64,000 nucleotides of DNA from Pohlia nutans (GCA_022496805.1 CM040087.1:10862001-10926000), one strand, 5' to 3'; counted from the first letter of the stretch, positions 48,335 to 59,990 are shown. Translations and numbers: made by a program. Notes: generated from the sequence alone by a model not told the origin.

Positions 48335-51300
48335 ATGGCTTCGACGATGGTGCCTTTGACAGAGCTCGACGTGAAGGTGGACGATCCCGTGTACGTGAAG
48401 CCTGTGGATGCCAAGTGCGAAGCTAACACCAGCCCCTTCTTTCTCACCAACATCGACCAGGTCTGTTTCCTTAGCTTCGGTGTGATTACATGTGGAAGCG
48501 GAGACAGTGCAGTTCTACGACCTGGTGGAAGTACAACGTCTACAGTGTGGTAGAAGTACAACGTCTACACTGTTGTATCGATCGTTGAAGTGATGGACTG
48601 ATGTTTTTGATGTGCAGGTGCTTGGGTTTTAAGTAATGGGCTGATGTTTTTGATGTGCAGATGCTGGCGTTTACAGTGGAGACGTTGTACTTCTACGCGG
48701 CGAACCCGGAGAAGCCAAGCGACACAGTGGCGGAGACGTTGAAGGCGGCGCTGGCGCAGATGCTGGTGCACTACGACTTCCTGGCAGGGCGGGTGCGGCT
48801 GAACGAGCAGCTGATGCGCATGGAGATCGACCGCAACTACGCCGGCGCGCAATTCGCCACGGCGCAATGCGAACTCACCCTGGCGGAACTCGGCGACGTC
48901 GCGGAACCGAACCCCCTATTCCGCAAGTTCGTCCCGCAGGCCCACAACGCCGTCACCATCGCTGACATCCCCTTGATGATGATCCAGGTCAGGCCCCATT
49001 ACCTCACATTAATTTCCTGTCCCTGCAGTTGTAATGCCAAGTCTGCTGTTCAATGCAACCATGTCCATGTCTCATTGCATAGTCAGAAGTGGATTATTAC
49101 TCATTTTAAGAGCGTCTCCTGCAAAACTCTGTAAAACGGATAGAGTCTGTAGTACACTGATTCAAATGTTTTCAGCGGTACTTCCCCAGCAGCAATTAAA
49201 TATTTCACCTCGCATGATCCAATCAAGTGTCACCACATCATGTGTCAGTCTGTATCATTATTCATCTTAACTTGGGGCTCTTTCTCATTTTCAAATGCGT
49301 CACCGTTACAGTGGTTCTGTGAATCACGTACTGCATACTATCCACCTCTTGGGCCACATATTTGTTGGTGATTGAGAGGATGTCACGCTTTCTATTTCTA
49401 TTTTTGAGCTTTCTTTTTCTTTTTTGAGAGTCATCAAAGTTTGAAACATTCTATCCACAAAGCCGCTAACTCAATAACAAAACCCAAATTGTATAAATAA
49501 TTAACAACCAAACATTGCATATGGTTGTATCTTATAATCTTGTTCTTCTTTAGCATTGTGGTGGTCCTTCGTTTTTGCCCCCTGATCAAACCAAACCAAT
49601 AACGCGAAGGTCTCCCCTCATCAGTGAGGTTGGTTAATGTAGAGGTAGCAATCAGCCACTCAAGACGAAGAGCTTGGTCACAGTATCTCATGATTCCTTC
49701 CTGCGCGCTTCAGTTTACAATTTCATTGCCATACTCACTGTGCATTATCCACGACTTATCATGCAAGATGAGATTGCGAGGATTGAGATTAAGTGAGATA
49801 ATTAGATATCAATAAGTACTCCGTCCGTCCCAAAGTTATTGTCATGTTTGAAAGTCATGTTTGAAAGTGCTTTTTTAAGTAGGTCAAAAAAATACTTCCT
49901 TGTAGCTAATTTTATTTAGGTTGCAATGAACACATGCAATGTTCTTCAATCATTCTAGTGACATAATTTGGAATCTTTTTTAATCATGTTTCTTACAATA
50001 TGATCAATGAAATTGGCTTCAAGAAATACCAAGCAAACAAGTTGGACAATAACTTTGGGACAGAGGGAGTACGTGCTAACATGTTGATTTTTCTGCTAAC
50101 TGTATGGGCAATTTGGCTTTCTGTGGAGTAGGTGACGACACTGAAGTGTGGCGGGCATGTTATCGGGTTCGGAATGAGCCACCAAGTGTGGGACGGGCAC
50201 GGCGTGGTGGAGTTTCTGTTCAACCTGATGTCGCTGGCGCAGGGCGGGCCATTGATGTTTCAGCCCAAGCCTGATCGAGAGATGTTCAAAGCCCGGGATC
50301 CACCCACTCCCATGTTCGATCACCCGGAGTACCTCAAACTGGACGAGATCCCCGCCCCCTCCGCTGCCGCGGAGAGCACCGCCTTCACTACCACCGAGGC
50401 CGCCAAGTCTGAGTTCGTGGGGATCGCTGCCTCTGCCAAGCACGTCACCAAGGTCCATTTTCAAACTTCCCACCATCAATTCTATAGTAGAACTGGTACC
50501 TCCATATTGTTGGGAGTACGAGTAATATCGATGTGTAATCCATGATTGTCATCATCTATGAATACTCTGTTAGCTTCTTGTAAGTTCAGTGTACCTTAAA
50601 ATTTGAGAGTTATCCCTCGGGAGGTCACTTCCAAATATTATGTAACAACGTGCGAACAAAGATAGGGTTGAAATAAATCTTTCAAGATAATTTTTAGAAA
50701 TGATTTACATTAATATAGGATGCTCACAATTCATTACAAGAATTAAAATGAGAATATTCTTGAAATTTTACTAATTATAGTAAGAATCATTTTTAAATTT
50801 TTGGGTACTTTTAAATACCCTTTGTTCACACGTGATACTCAAAAGATACAAAGAGTGACCTCCCCGAGAGTTATCCGTATAGAAATGGTCCACTATGTAC
50901 ACCCATTATCTTGTTTACTCTCAGACCCACAATCAGTCCTTGAAGTTTTTGTACAAATCCTTGGACTAATTTTTATATGAAATGTCTTGACATATTTGAC
51001 ATGGAAATATCATAGTAATTTGGATAGCTAATTTTCAGTGTAGGCCACACAAAACCTACATTACCACAATTATATGAGTTGTACACAATTATATGAGTTG
51101 TACCAATTACTCTGACTCGGACGTTTTTCTAATTCCACAATTAGTCTGAGTGTATTGAGTGTACTGGTATCTCCTAGTATGGTTTTTCTGTGAGGGAGTA
51201 GCGAACTATATAATTTATGGAGTTACGTGGTGCACATGATTGAGGCTCAATGGTGTGTGAATGCGGATGGACTGTAGATCATTCATTTCACTGCGGAGGA

Positions 51301-52736
51301 TTTGGCCACACTGAAGAAGAGGGCGTTGGAAGGGGGAGCGGTGACGAAAGTGAGCACGTTCGATGCTCTGTCAGGCCACGTGTGGCAAGCGCGCACCAAG
51401 GCCATCGATGCGGAGCCCACGCAGCTGGCGCAGCTGCTGTACGCGGTGGACATTCGGGACCGACTGGACCCTCCGCTTCCCAAAGGCTTCGTGGGGAACG
51501 CCATTTACTCGGCGTGTGCTCGCGCCACTTGTGAGGAGGTTCGCAGTGGACCCCTGTCGTTCTGTGTGCAGCAGATCCAGCAGGCCAACGAAAGAGTCAC
51601 CAACGACTACATCCGGTAAGAAAAAAATACTGTAACCACTCTTCTTCTTCTTCCTCCTCCTCTTCAGTTTTTTGCCTTACAATTCCCCTCCTCTTTCAGC
51701 ACTTCGAACAACACTCTACAGTCGCAAATAGCTTGCATCCTTTCCACTACGTAGCACAAAACAGAACTGGCCCACTTTTGAAGCAAATTAGCCACATGCC
51801 CACCGAGGACCCAAATAAAATTCTAATATGAATCACACCAATTTTTTGCAAACATAACATGAACTCAAGATCATAAATCGAAAAACACTCGAGTTGTACA
51901 TAGCTTGCATCCTTTCCACTGTTAGTAGCACAAAACAGAACTGGATAACTTTTGAAGCAAATGAGCTACATGCAGAGCGAGTACCAGTCTCTGAAAGTGA
52001 AAAACGAAATTTCCAATACGAATCATACCTTTCTTCTGCAAACAGAACATGAACTCAAGATTATAAGTTACCTAGATTCTTTGGCGTGGCTCATTGTTAA
52101 CCCCTAAAGGACCAAGGATTCATGGTTTTAAAATGACAAGTTTAAACAATCATATTGTGAAAATTTTAATTTGAATGGGACCAAATTTTATATCACTGGA
52201 ATTAGTGAAGAATAGTACATATGTTGGATAATTTTATTTCTGAAGTTAACAAAAAAAAATCTACATAAATCCGACTCAAAGTTACTTGAAAAAAAAAACA
52301 GGAGCCACGTGGTGGCCTTATGGTCCTTTATGGGTGAGCAGATTGAACCAAATGAAATGTGTTCCATATTATTGTCATTGAAACTGTGTCGATGTAAGCC
52401 CTTTCTACGGTCCGTTGTGTTTGTTGTTGGCAGACTGAACTAAAGAATTGGTGACGACTGGATTGTTGTAGGTCGGGGATCGACTGGTGGGAGGTGTACC
52501 GGGGTCTTCCAGCAGTGCCGAGTGGCATCTTCATCAGCTCGTGGCAGAAAATGCCCTTCTTTTCCATCGACTTTGGGTGGGGCAAGCCGGTGTTTGCCGG
52601 GCCTGCCGTGAGCCCCATGGTGGAGTTCGTGGTGTTCCTGCCTTCGCACAAGCAAGATGGCGGCCTCAACGTCGTCGTCGCTTTGCAACCCGATGTGATG
52701 GCCAAGTTTCAGGAATACGCCACCGTCTCCGCATAA
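48335..52736 (+). CDS. BAHD-family acyltransferase
   Basis: Five-exon model: 48335-48460, 48661-48987, 50132-50452, 51278-51615 and 52472-52736. All junctions are GT-AG and in frame, giving 458 residues, the normal BAHD size. These cytosolic enzymes move an acyl group from acyl-CoA to an alcohol or amine. The catalytic H-x3-D motif is HQVWD (168-172) and the structural DFGWG motif is at 404-408, with the usual FFSIDFGWGKP context. The N-terminus (VYVKPVDA...FFLTNIDQ) and HYDFLAGRV (about 85) are also typical. The segment LKCGGHVIGFGMSH resembles the hydroxycinnamoyl-CoA:omega-hydroxyacid and related clades, but the substrate cannot be set from sequence. Intron 2 holds a Stowaway MITE, intron 3 a hAT-like MITE and intron 4 a TTAA-type MITE. 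Confidence 0.93.
49819..50069 (-). mobile_element. Stowaway-like MITE, copy 3 (BAHD intron 2)
   Basis: 251 bp from CTCCGTCCGTCCCAAAG to TTTGGGACAGAGGGAG with TA on both sides. The interior ('ccttgtagctaattttatttaggttgcaatg') is inverted relative to copies 1 and 2. Confidence 0.95.
50616..50868. mobile_element. hAT-like MITE in BAHD intron 3
   Basis: 253 bp with ends CTCGGGAGGTCACT and AGTGACCTCCCCGAG (one base indel) and further pairing through 'gtgcgaacaaag' and 'ctttgttcacac'. It is flanked by the perfect 8-bp duplication AGTTATCC (50608-50615 and 50869-50876), as expected for hAT elements. Confidence 0.88.
52101..52334. mobile_element. Short TTAA-type MITE, copy M2 (BAHD intron 4)
   Basis: 234 bp starting CCCCTAAAGGACCAAG after TTAA and ending GGTCCTTTATGGG. 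The right TTAA has changed to TGAG. Shares its interior with M1 and M3. Confidence 0.7.
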
Positions 52737-53666
52737 TTTTCATTGTAACTTGATGCCAGGCACCACATGATCAATCCTAATCACCATTTGTAGGTAGAAT
52801 CACCATTTGTTAATCACTGAAGGATTCTAGCTAAAATTCTTTTAGTTTTTGTGTGTTGATGTGGAATAAATTTTTATTACGTCATGTCATATGAATGAAA
52901 ATGGTACACAAAAAGGACTGTCAAAGTTCACGATTTGAACTGTCAGGAGATTTTGTTGTTTATGGTCTGTCTCTGGGACTGGGACAGATAGTACCTGACG
53001 ATTTCCACCCTGGATAGTTAACCCCTTAATGACAGAGAGCTCTGGTAAGGGCAAAACTTTGATGTGTTATAGAATGTAGTTTGGTCCAAAAGACAAAATG
53101 ATGTTTAGTAACACTCATTTAATGAATATAGGTGCGCCATTTTAAAATTCATCAAAATTTGTTATTATTACATTCTATTGAACACACTTTTTACACAGCA
53201 CACGTAACCCATAAAATTCCTTGACCATATTCTCACAAAAAACCATGAAAAACGCAGCATTTGGAAGTTGCAGAAGAAATCATACGTTTTTTAGTTTTTT
53301 CATCATTTAATCGTAAGATCTAATACCGAACTTGAATTTTCATGTGAGCACAAAATTTGAGAGCAAAATGACAATTAAATCCTTAGATTATAAGGATCAA
53401 AGTTGCAAAAGTAGATTTTTTGGGGTTCAATCCAGTGACAGATTGAACTTAGAAACTAATATCTTTTTTTTGAATGGGTTAGAAATTCATTAAATGGCAA
53501 CGCTATGTTAACAATTGAGTTAACTCTTCAAATATAAAATCTTGTAAGAAAAAAGCTCATATTAATCTTTTCATAAAACAATTATTTACTAGAAGTGGGT
53601 ACAAAGTGAAAGGAAAAAGAAAATCATTATTATGTTTGACATGGAATTGTAAAATGTCAGTCTTAA
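52737..53666. other. BAHD 3' flank and intergenic DNA
   Basis: No gene. From 53018 a 'TTAACCCCTTAATGACAGAG' end begins; its possible partner is 'ttttaggggttaa' ending at 54665. If so, an older TTAA-type element of about 1.6 kb surrounds the copy at 53667-54206. Confidence 0.45.
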
Positions 53667-54206
53667 CCCTTTAGTGCGCCGGCGTCCAGATTTTGGACGC
53701 CGGATGAATTTCAGCAGCTCGATTTCTGTAGGTACCGGATGTTTTTCATCCCTTTTTTTTTTTTCCCATTCTTGTGCTAGTTGAATACCATTTGTACGGT
53801 ATGGATCTTCCAAATAAGATAATGTGAATTTTTGAAAAATTACAAAAGTGATTAATGTCAAGTTTCAATCTTAGTTCAAAAAGAAAGACCTTAAATATGA
53901 TTTTCCATAGTAAGTAGAATCAAATAATGGAAACCATACCATCTCGTAGTGCATGTCATTCTAATTTCATTACAATATTTAAAAAAAAAATTGTGTTAAT
54001 TTTGGATTTTTAATTGAATTTCAAGAGAAAACCTTGCAAAATTACTTTAAAAATATTAATAATAAATATGATGAATCCAACCGTACGGATGTTATTTACA
54101 CACTGACATTTACAACTTTGTTTTGTACATCAACTCCATTTCCGTTTTTCATCAACCATTTTATAACAAATCTTTGAAAACAGTGTTGAATCGGGACGTT
54201 AAAGGG
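53667..54206. mobile_element. TTAA-flanked element, 540 bp, copy P3
   Basis: TTAA at 53663-53666 and 54207-54210; ends CCCTTTAGTGCGCC and GGGACGTTAAAGGG. A hairpin with arms CCGGCGTCCA (53679-53688) and TGGACGCCGG (53694-53703) is subterminal. Inverted relative to P2 and highly similar to it along the whole length. Confidence 0.8.
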
Positions 54207-54210
54207 TTAA

Positions 54211-55305
54211 CAGTGAGAATGTTGTACTTGGAAATCTTCACCTAGTGTCTTTTATTTCAATAAAAAATAATGAAAATTGAGTTTAGAAATGAACTTCAAA
54301 GTTTTTTTTGTCCAAACTGCCCAAAAAACAGATCTCTTCATAACTTTTATCCCATTGCTCAAAATGGGTAGATTTAAAGCTTCATTTGTAAATAAAGATC
54401 AACCAATCATGAATAAAAAAAGAAATTTTGAAAAAGAGTAAAAAATAAAAATTCCTTTCTGCCCGATCTCGCTTCAAAAACTTCAAATGCTTATTACTTT
54501 TGCAATACTTATCGGAATGACATGAAACGAAGTGCAACAATTAGAGTGTTGTTTTTGGAAGCTACACTGAAATTTTTATTGAAATTTTTAAAAGTATGAG
54601 GTCCCTAGAGGCTGCCCAAAAAGTGGAATGACCAGAATATGGTCGCTCAAAATTTTAGGGGTTAAGATTGATTCAGTATGTACCTTTTCCACACATTATA
54701 TAGTAGCTAAAGTAAGAAAATTTTAATCTTACAAGAAAATATAAAAGAGAATGGGACAGAGCCTCACCATTTTAGTCATTTTAGCACCACTTTAGAACCC
54801 ATGCCAATTCAACTTTAGAAATTCATAACTAATTTTAGGAATATCCAAAAATATATATTTAAAATATGTTGGTCTTTACTTGGATTTGTCTTCTAGTGAT
54901 AAATCATGCTCCGTTCTCCCTATGTCCTCATAAATTCATAGCCCTTAACCCTTAAGTGACAATGCAAGCCCCACGGGCTTGATTATATTTTGGGAGAATC
55001 TTACTCATAACTTTTATTCCATTGCACCAAATAAGGTTTTTTGAATGCCAAACCAAGCACCTTAGAGAGATCTATACTTGCTTCTTTAGAATAGAGCCAA
55101 ATTAAATTTAAAACAAAATCATGCTTAAAATGGAATTGTATATATATTGTAAGAGCATCTTCAACAGTAACTCTAAACATCATCCAAAATTGAGACCTCC
55201 CCATGTGATTTCTCACTAACATATCTCAATTGGACTATGAAAATAGCAAGTATGCCACTCACAAGTCACCATACATTGATTGTGCAATTATCATGTGCAA
55301 TTTAA
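54211..55305. other. AT-rich intergenic DNA, no gene seen
   Basis: No recognisable frame. A further 'ttaacccttaagtgac' motif at about 54945 may be one end of a decayed TTAA-type element. Confidence 0.45.
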
Positions 55306-55473
55306 CCCCTAACTCCTTGCGTGTTGTATTTCTAGACATTGTATAGAACATATGTATAGTATTCTCCATTAATTCTAGTGATATAAAATTTGGTCCTATT
55401 TAAATTACAATTTTTATGATATGATTGTTTAAATCCATCATTTTAAAACCATGAATCCTTGATCCTTTTTGGG
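55306..55473. mobile_element. Short TTAA-type MITE, copy M3
   Basis: 168 bp with intact TTAA on both sides (55302-55305 and 55474-55477), starting CCCCTAACTCCTTG and ending GATCCTTTTTGGG. Shares 'tctagtgatataaaattt' and 'aaccatgaatccttg' with M1 and M2. Confidence 0.75.
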
Positions 55474-55477
55474 TTAA

Positions 55478-56360
55478 AGCAATTGTAAGGAGAAAAAACG
55501 GATTTTACACAATATTCGTCGAAAACGAAGTACTGGGACTTCTTTGCTGTGGAGAAGGGATGCTCTAAAATCCGGAAACAAACTCATAAGATCCGAAGAT
55601 CTGAGTTACTTTTTGCTATTGTAACCGTAAGATCTTCTAGAGAACAATCTCCCTGCCTAACATTGAATGTTACAACGGAATTGCCAAAGCAGATGAGAAG
55701 ATCAATAGAGTTGACCATCAGAATCTCAAGTTGATTGGGGCGGGCAATAAGAATTCTTCAAATTGACGTTGGGATTGTAATTTTCTTGCTCTTCAATAGA
55801 GTTATTTGTAAAGTCTCTCAAAAGTGGGTGAGTGGATCACAGTTTGAGTGAATAGTGACATTAATCCTCAAAAAATAACATTTGTCGGGCATTACAAAAA
55901 AAACTATAAATGCAAATTTTGAAAGCACCAAAATCGGTGCTAAAAAACTTCTCACCCAAGTTTCTATTATTCATCTTCACACATGAAGAAGGTGATTGCT
56001 AGCTCCTTTTCTTGCAGTAGATTCTTGCTATGTAGACCTAAACCGTCCCCACTCACCCATTCTTTTGATTTAGTTACTAAAATTTCTCTCAATAGTTTTC
56101 GTTTCTCCAAATTTTAGTCAAACTAAGGCCCACTCAACCCTTTAGTTTACGAATAACTCTAATAAATAATAAATTGCTACAATCTGATTTGCGATCTTGT
56201 TTGGAGTTGACAACATGCATAAGACAAGGTAAATACACGATTCCTACAAAAATATGGGCCTTGCAATCACATCCTCTAACACACGTCGAAAATAATGCTG
56301 TAAACAGAAATGTGCTTGATAAAATTCAAAAACGAAGAATCAACCGGTACCCACTCAATC
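55478..56360. other. Intergenic region, no gene supported
   Basis: Frames at 55549-55734 and 56174-56401 have no recognised content. The second runs into the MITE at 56361, which makes it unlikely to be coding as it stands. Confidence 0.4.
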
Positions 56361-56553
56361 CACTAGAAGGAAATGTGTCGTTTTTCACTTACTATAAATG
56401 AAAAAGAAATGAAACGGCGCCAAGCACATGGGTTGTGTTAGTGCTGATGAGTAGTTTTGGTCACAAGAAGATGGAAATGTAAGTATAATATTCCGATATT
56501 GTTCACTGTTCCCACGAGATGAGGAATGAAAAACGACAGGTTTGCTACTAGTG
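56361..56553 (+). mobile_element. CACTA-like MITE, copy 5
   Basis: 193 bp, CACTAGAAGGAAATGTG to GCTACTAGTG, with the perfect duplication ATC. It ends just before the exon-like segment at 56582. Confidence 0.93.
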
Positions 56554-56581
56554 ATCAGACAGTATTGCACAATCACTTACA

Positions 56582-58152
56582 TAGAATGCAACCTCAAATT
56601 ACAGGATTGACAATGAAGCTTGTTGAGATCAATAAATCAGAGGTTAGGTTCCTAAATATTGCATTGCAAGCTTTGGGCAGTGAGGTATATGTATCTACAA
56701 GAATGATTGCCAAAATCTTCATTTCTGTTGCCAAAGCAGGACGGACAACTAAGGTAAGGGGTACAATTGCCGTCAGTTTAAGCATTTCAACCTACATGAA
56801 TTGCTGATTTTCTATGATAAAAATTTGCAACACATAAAACTTTGGGTTAAATAACCAGCTCAATTTTTAATCAATCTTTTCACAATGTATGATTTTGTTA
56901 TAAATTTTCAAACTAGACCACTACACTAAATAGGTAGATTAGTGTTAGATACACTAATTTACATAAACATGTTGTAAGTTTTTCCTGTTGACCAATTTTT
57001 TTACCCTCTATATTGGTCAAGATGGGGATCTTTCAAATAGTATTGGAGTCAATGTCTTTGGTAAAAAAATTTGTCGAGAGTAAAAATCTATAAGATTTTC
57101 AAATCTTATAATTATCTAATACTAATCTACCTATTTAGTATATTGATGTTAGTAGGTGCACCAATGTCTGTCTTTCATAATTAATGATTGTGATAACTAG
57201 ATTGGGAACTCCTGAAGTTGAAGTTGAAACAGGAGCTTTTGTAGGTGACCACAATTGGTACCTAACAGTTTTTGGTGCTTCTACCTTATACAAATTTTGC
57301 TCCACATTGACATACTTGCACTTCAGAGCTCTTGATAAATTGCAACCGCCTTATCTCTGGTTGAAAATGGCTTCAAAACACTAAGAATCTGAGGTAATAA
57401 TTCTATCAGACAGATTTCATCCTTTCCCACAGGCTTCCAAAGTCATCCGGCATCCAATATGTGAACGAGGCCGCATGAAAAGGTTAAACCAATATCATGA
57501 GTAACTAGAAATAACAAGCTCAAAATGATCCATGGCATTGACTGCACATTATGACACATTTCAGGGAACAAAGATACTTATTTGGAGCACAAAGATATTT
57601 TTTAGAAACGAATCATTTTCTCACTTTATGGACCATACTCCGCATGAGGTAACAAAAATTCTTATTTTGAGCACAAAGGCATTTTTTAGCTACTAAGCAA
57701 GTTCTCCATTTTCTCCAAGTCATTTGATCTGGGTGCCTCTATTCTCTTAATCATTCTTAAATTCTTAGTGATTCAGATGATGAAGGAGCAGAAGGAGAAA
57801 ACGAAGAAGCTGTTGTTGGCTCATCTGGTGCATCAATGTATGCAGAGTCTGCCGTTGTTGGCAAAGGGAAAATTCAGTCCCCAGAGGTTACTACCCACAA
57901 AAGCCTACATGTAATTTCATCCCATAAGGGATTAGATTCAAGAATGTAATGTTTGAAGCTCACTACCGACTTACCAAGTATAAAAGAATCACCATGTGGA
58001 GCCTCCAAGGGTCCACTAAAATAATCATCCATAGACGGAGCTCTCGAAAGAAATTGCAGGTGACGCAAATTGCCGCCTCTCAAAAAGCTCGTGGAAAGTC
58101 CTGCAATAAAATTTCTTCATATACGTTGCCAAAAAAAGCTCGTGGAAAATGA
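56582..58152 (+). pseudogene. Exon-like fragments of an unidentified gene
   Basis: Several segments look like exons. 56582-56753 follows a 'cttacatag' acceptor, ends AAG/GTAAGG and encodes a helical-looking stretch (PQITGLTMKLVEINKSEV). A short one after 'tttcccacag' at 57432 encodes ASKVIRHPICERGRMKR. One at about 57770-57887 encodes a very acidic stretch (DSDDEGAEGENEEAV). A Lys-rich tail lies at 58056-58152. The last two recall the acidic-then-basic C-terminus of FANCI-type proteins, but this is only an impression. I could not assemble one frame-consistent model. It may be a decayed gene, a partial gene, or chance. Confidence 0.3.
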
Positions 58153-58628
58153 GAACAGCTCTATCTGGATCTTCAGAATCTCCAGAGCAGGAACAGACCG
58201 GACTTGAAGTGAGGGCCTTAATCCCAGCTTATTAAACTCAGAGATTCACTTGAGAGAAAAATTATTGATTCTCTGATGCTGGCCTTCCCAAAATCAGAGC
58301 TGCTGCTGTTCAAGAATTTGAGTTAGCACTCACGCAAAATTGAGTGAGTGAATCCAGCTGTTTTGAGAAAGTAACGGGCCTCCTGAATTTGCTCTTGCAA
58401 GCAAGCACGGTCGGTGTTTTGCAGACCTCAAAGATCTTCTCAAGTCACACAGCTGAGGCTATGGAATCCCTTCACCATCAGCGTCCTCACAGAGCATGTC
58501 AGTGAAGACAAAAGTCATGTCACTGCAACAATGAGGCATCAATGATCTCCTGCCGCGGTTGAGTTAGCAGCTCGGCTGCGTCCCGATCTGTACATTATCT
58601 TCAAATTCTGTGCGTAACAAACGAGCTA

Positions 58629-59990
58629 CTATGATGAGCCCCAGACTCCTCGAAGAGATCCCACCTTGGAGCTGATTCCAGAACTGAGCTCCCAAAGAAT
58701 GCGTGCAAACACATCGGACACGCGCTGATCCACAACAGCGAGCTCTGCGATTGAGCTTTCAAAAGATAGCATCACTGCGCGATTCTGCGGCTCCGAGGTC
58801 AAGCTCTCAAGGGTAAGGGCCGCCTTGCGGCACACTTCGTGCGGCAGATGGTGACCGGGAGTCACCACTCTGAGCAATCTTTCGATAGCCCAACGCTCAT
58901 TCGCGAGCCGCAGCCGGCACTCCGTGTTGATCTCCGCAAAGTTGTGCAATGCGGCCACGGACGCAGCCAGAGCTTCCCCGGACGCATCCGGGCTCAAAAG
59001 CTCGACCAAGCGTGGGAAGATCTGGGAGACGAAAGGCAAGAGAGAAGGCTCGTTGTCCGGGTTTACCACGAGCCGGCCCAGAAGCTCGGCTGCCGAGCAG
59101 TGCCAAGGCACGACGGGCGACAACAACATCGTCATCACCGCATCCAGCACTCGCTTCTCCGTGGTACTACTGCCTTTGAAATTCTTAAAGCATAAAAACG
59201 GAGCGAAGTTCAACAGCGTCTCGATCGAGTTCGTCACAAACTCCTCGTCCTCCACATCGTGATCTTCCAGAACTGTAATTAGGGTTTCTAAGCATTTGCG
59301 GTGCTGTGCCATCGAGGGCTCATTCTCCGGCATGAACGACAAGTTGCGTACAACGTTCGAGACCGCCACGGCACAGAGCTGTCTCTCGTGGCGACCAAAT
59401 TCGTCGAGATTGAACAGTCCTTCCTCGTCCCAGCACCATCCCTCTTCTTTAGGGTTAGAATCCTCATGTTCCCGGATACGCAACAAGGGGTCAACAGGGG
59501 TGGTGATTTCGTACTGAAGGCCAAAGCCCGTGTAAGGCTGATCGGCTCCCAGCAAGCGCGGCCGTGACAGCTTCGCAAACACGCGCTCGTGAGCGACGTC
59601 GCGCCACTCGCGGATCACGTCCAGCAAGGAGTCCAGCAGGCCAGGAACTTTGGCCAGCGGGGTGGCGTCCTTGCGCGTGTCGTCCTTCTCCTTGCAACTC
59701 AGGACCGTTAAGGCGTTGATCGCCCACGCGAGCTCGCCTTTCAATCCGCTCTGCAACGCCATGACGATCCGCTTCGTGTGCTGGTCCGCGAAGTTGGGGT
59801 TCACTTGCAGCGTCGGGCCGACAGGCAGCAGCTGAGGCTGATGCTGCTGCTGCTGCACTGGGCTCGGATTCTCTGTGTGATTAATCACATTATTGTTGTT
59901 TCCGGCGTTGTTGTTGGTCGCTGTTCCTGCTGGCCGCCCCCGCTTCTGCCCGCTCCCGCCCCCTGCCCCTGCTGGCCCCGCCATAGCCAA
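58629..59990 (-). CDS. LFR: LFR-like armadillo protein, SWI/SNF chromatin remodelling subunit
   Basis: A single open frame of 453 residues from ATG at 59990. The N-terminus is Gly/Asn/Gln-rich with a KRGRPAGT AT-hook-like motif (about 17-24). From about residue 65 it reads as armadillo-type helices: RIVMALQSGLKGELAWAIN, PLAKVPGLLDSLLDVIREW, EEGLFNLDEFGRHERQLCA, VSNVVRNLSFMPENEPSMA, AAELLGRLVVNPDNEPSL and EVCRKAALTLESLTSEPQNR, ending SLRGVWGSS. These match the plant LFR (Leaf and Flower Related) family, of nearly equal length, which acts in the nucleus in SWI/SNF complexes. The coding region has no intron and is much more GC-rich than its surroundings. Intactness suggests it is functional. Confidence 0.92.
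   Translation of the reverse strand: MAMAGPAGAGGGSGQKRGRPAGTATNNNAGNNNNVINHTENPSPVQQQQHQPQLLPVGPTLQVNPNFADQHTKRIVMALQSGLKGELAWAINALTVLSCKEKDDTRKDATPLAKVPGLLDSLLDVIREWRDVAHERVFAKLSRPRLLGADQPYTGFGLQYEITTPVDPLLRIREHEDSNPKEEGWCWDEEGLFNLDEFGRHERQLCAVAVSNVVRNLSFMPENEPSMAQHRKCLETLITVLEDHDVEDEEFVTNSIETLLNFAPFLCFKNFKGSSTTEKRVLDAVMTMLLSPVVPWHCSAAELLGRLVVNPDNEPSLLPFVSQIFPRLVELLSPDASGEALAASVAALHNFAEINTECRLRLANERWAIERLLRVVTPGHHLPHEVCRKAALTLESLTSEPQNRAVMLSFESSIAELAVVDQRVSDVFARILWELSSGISSKVGSLRGVWGSS

Noticed and set aside
59288..59905. Frames on both strands inside the LFR gene
   Set aside because: Shadow frames of a GC-rich exon. The long minus-strand frame has clear family similarity.
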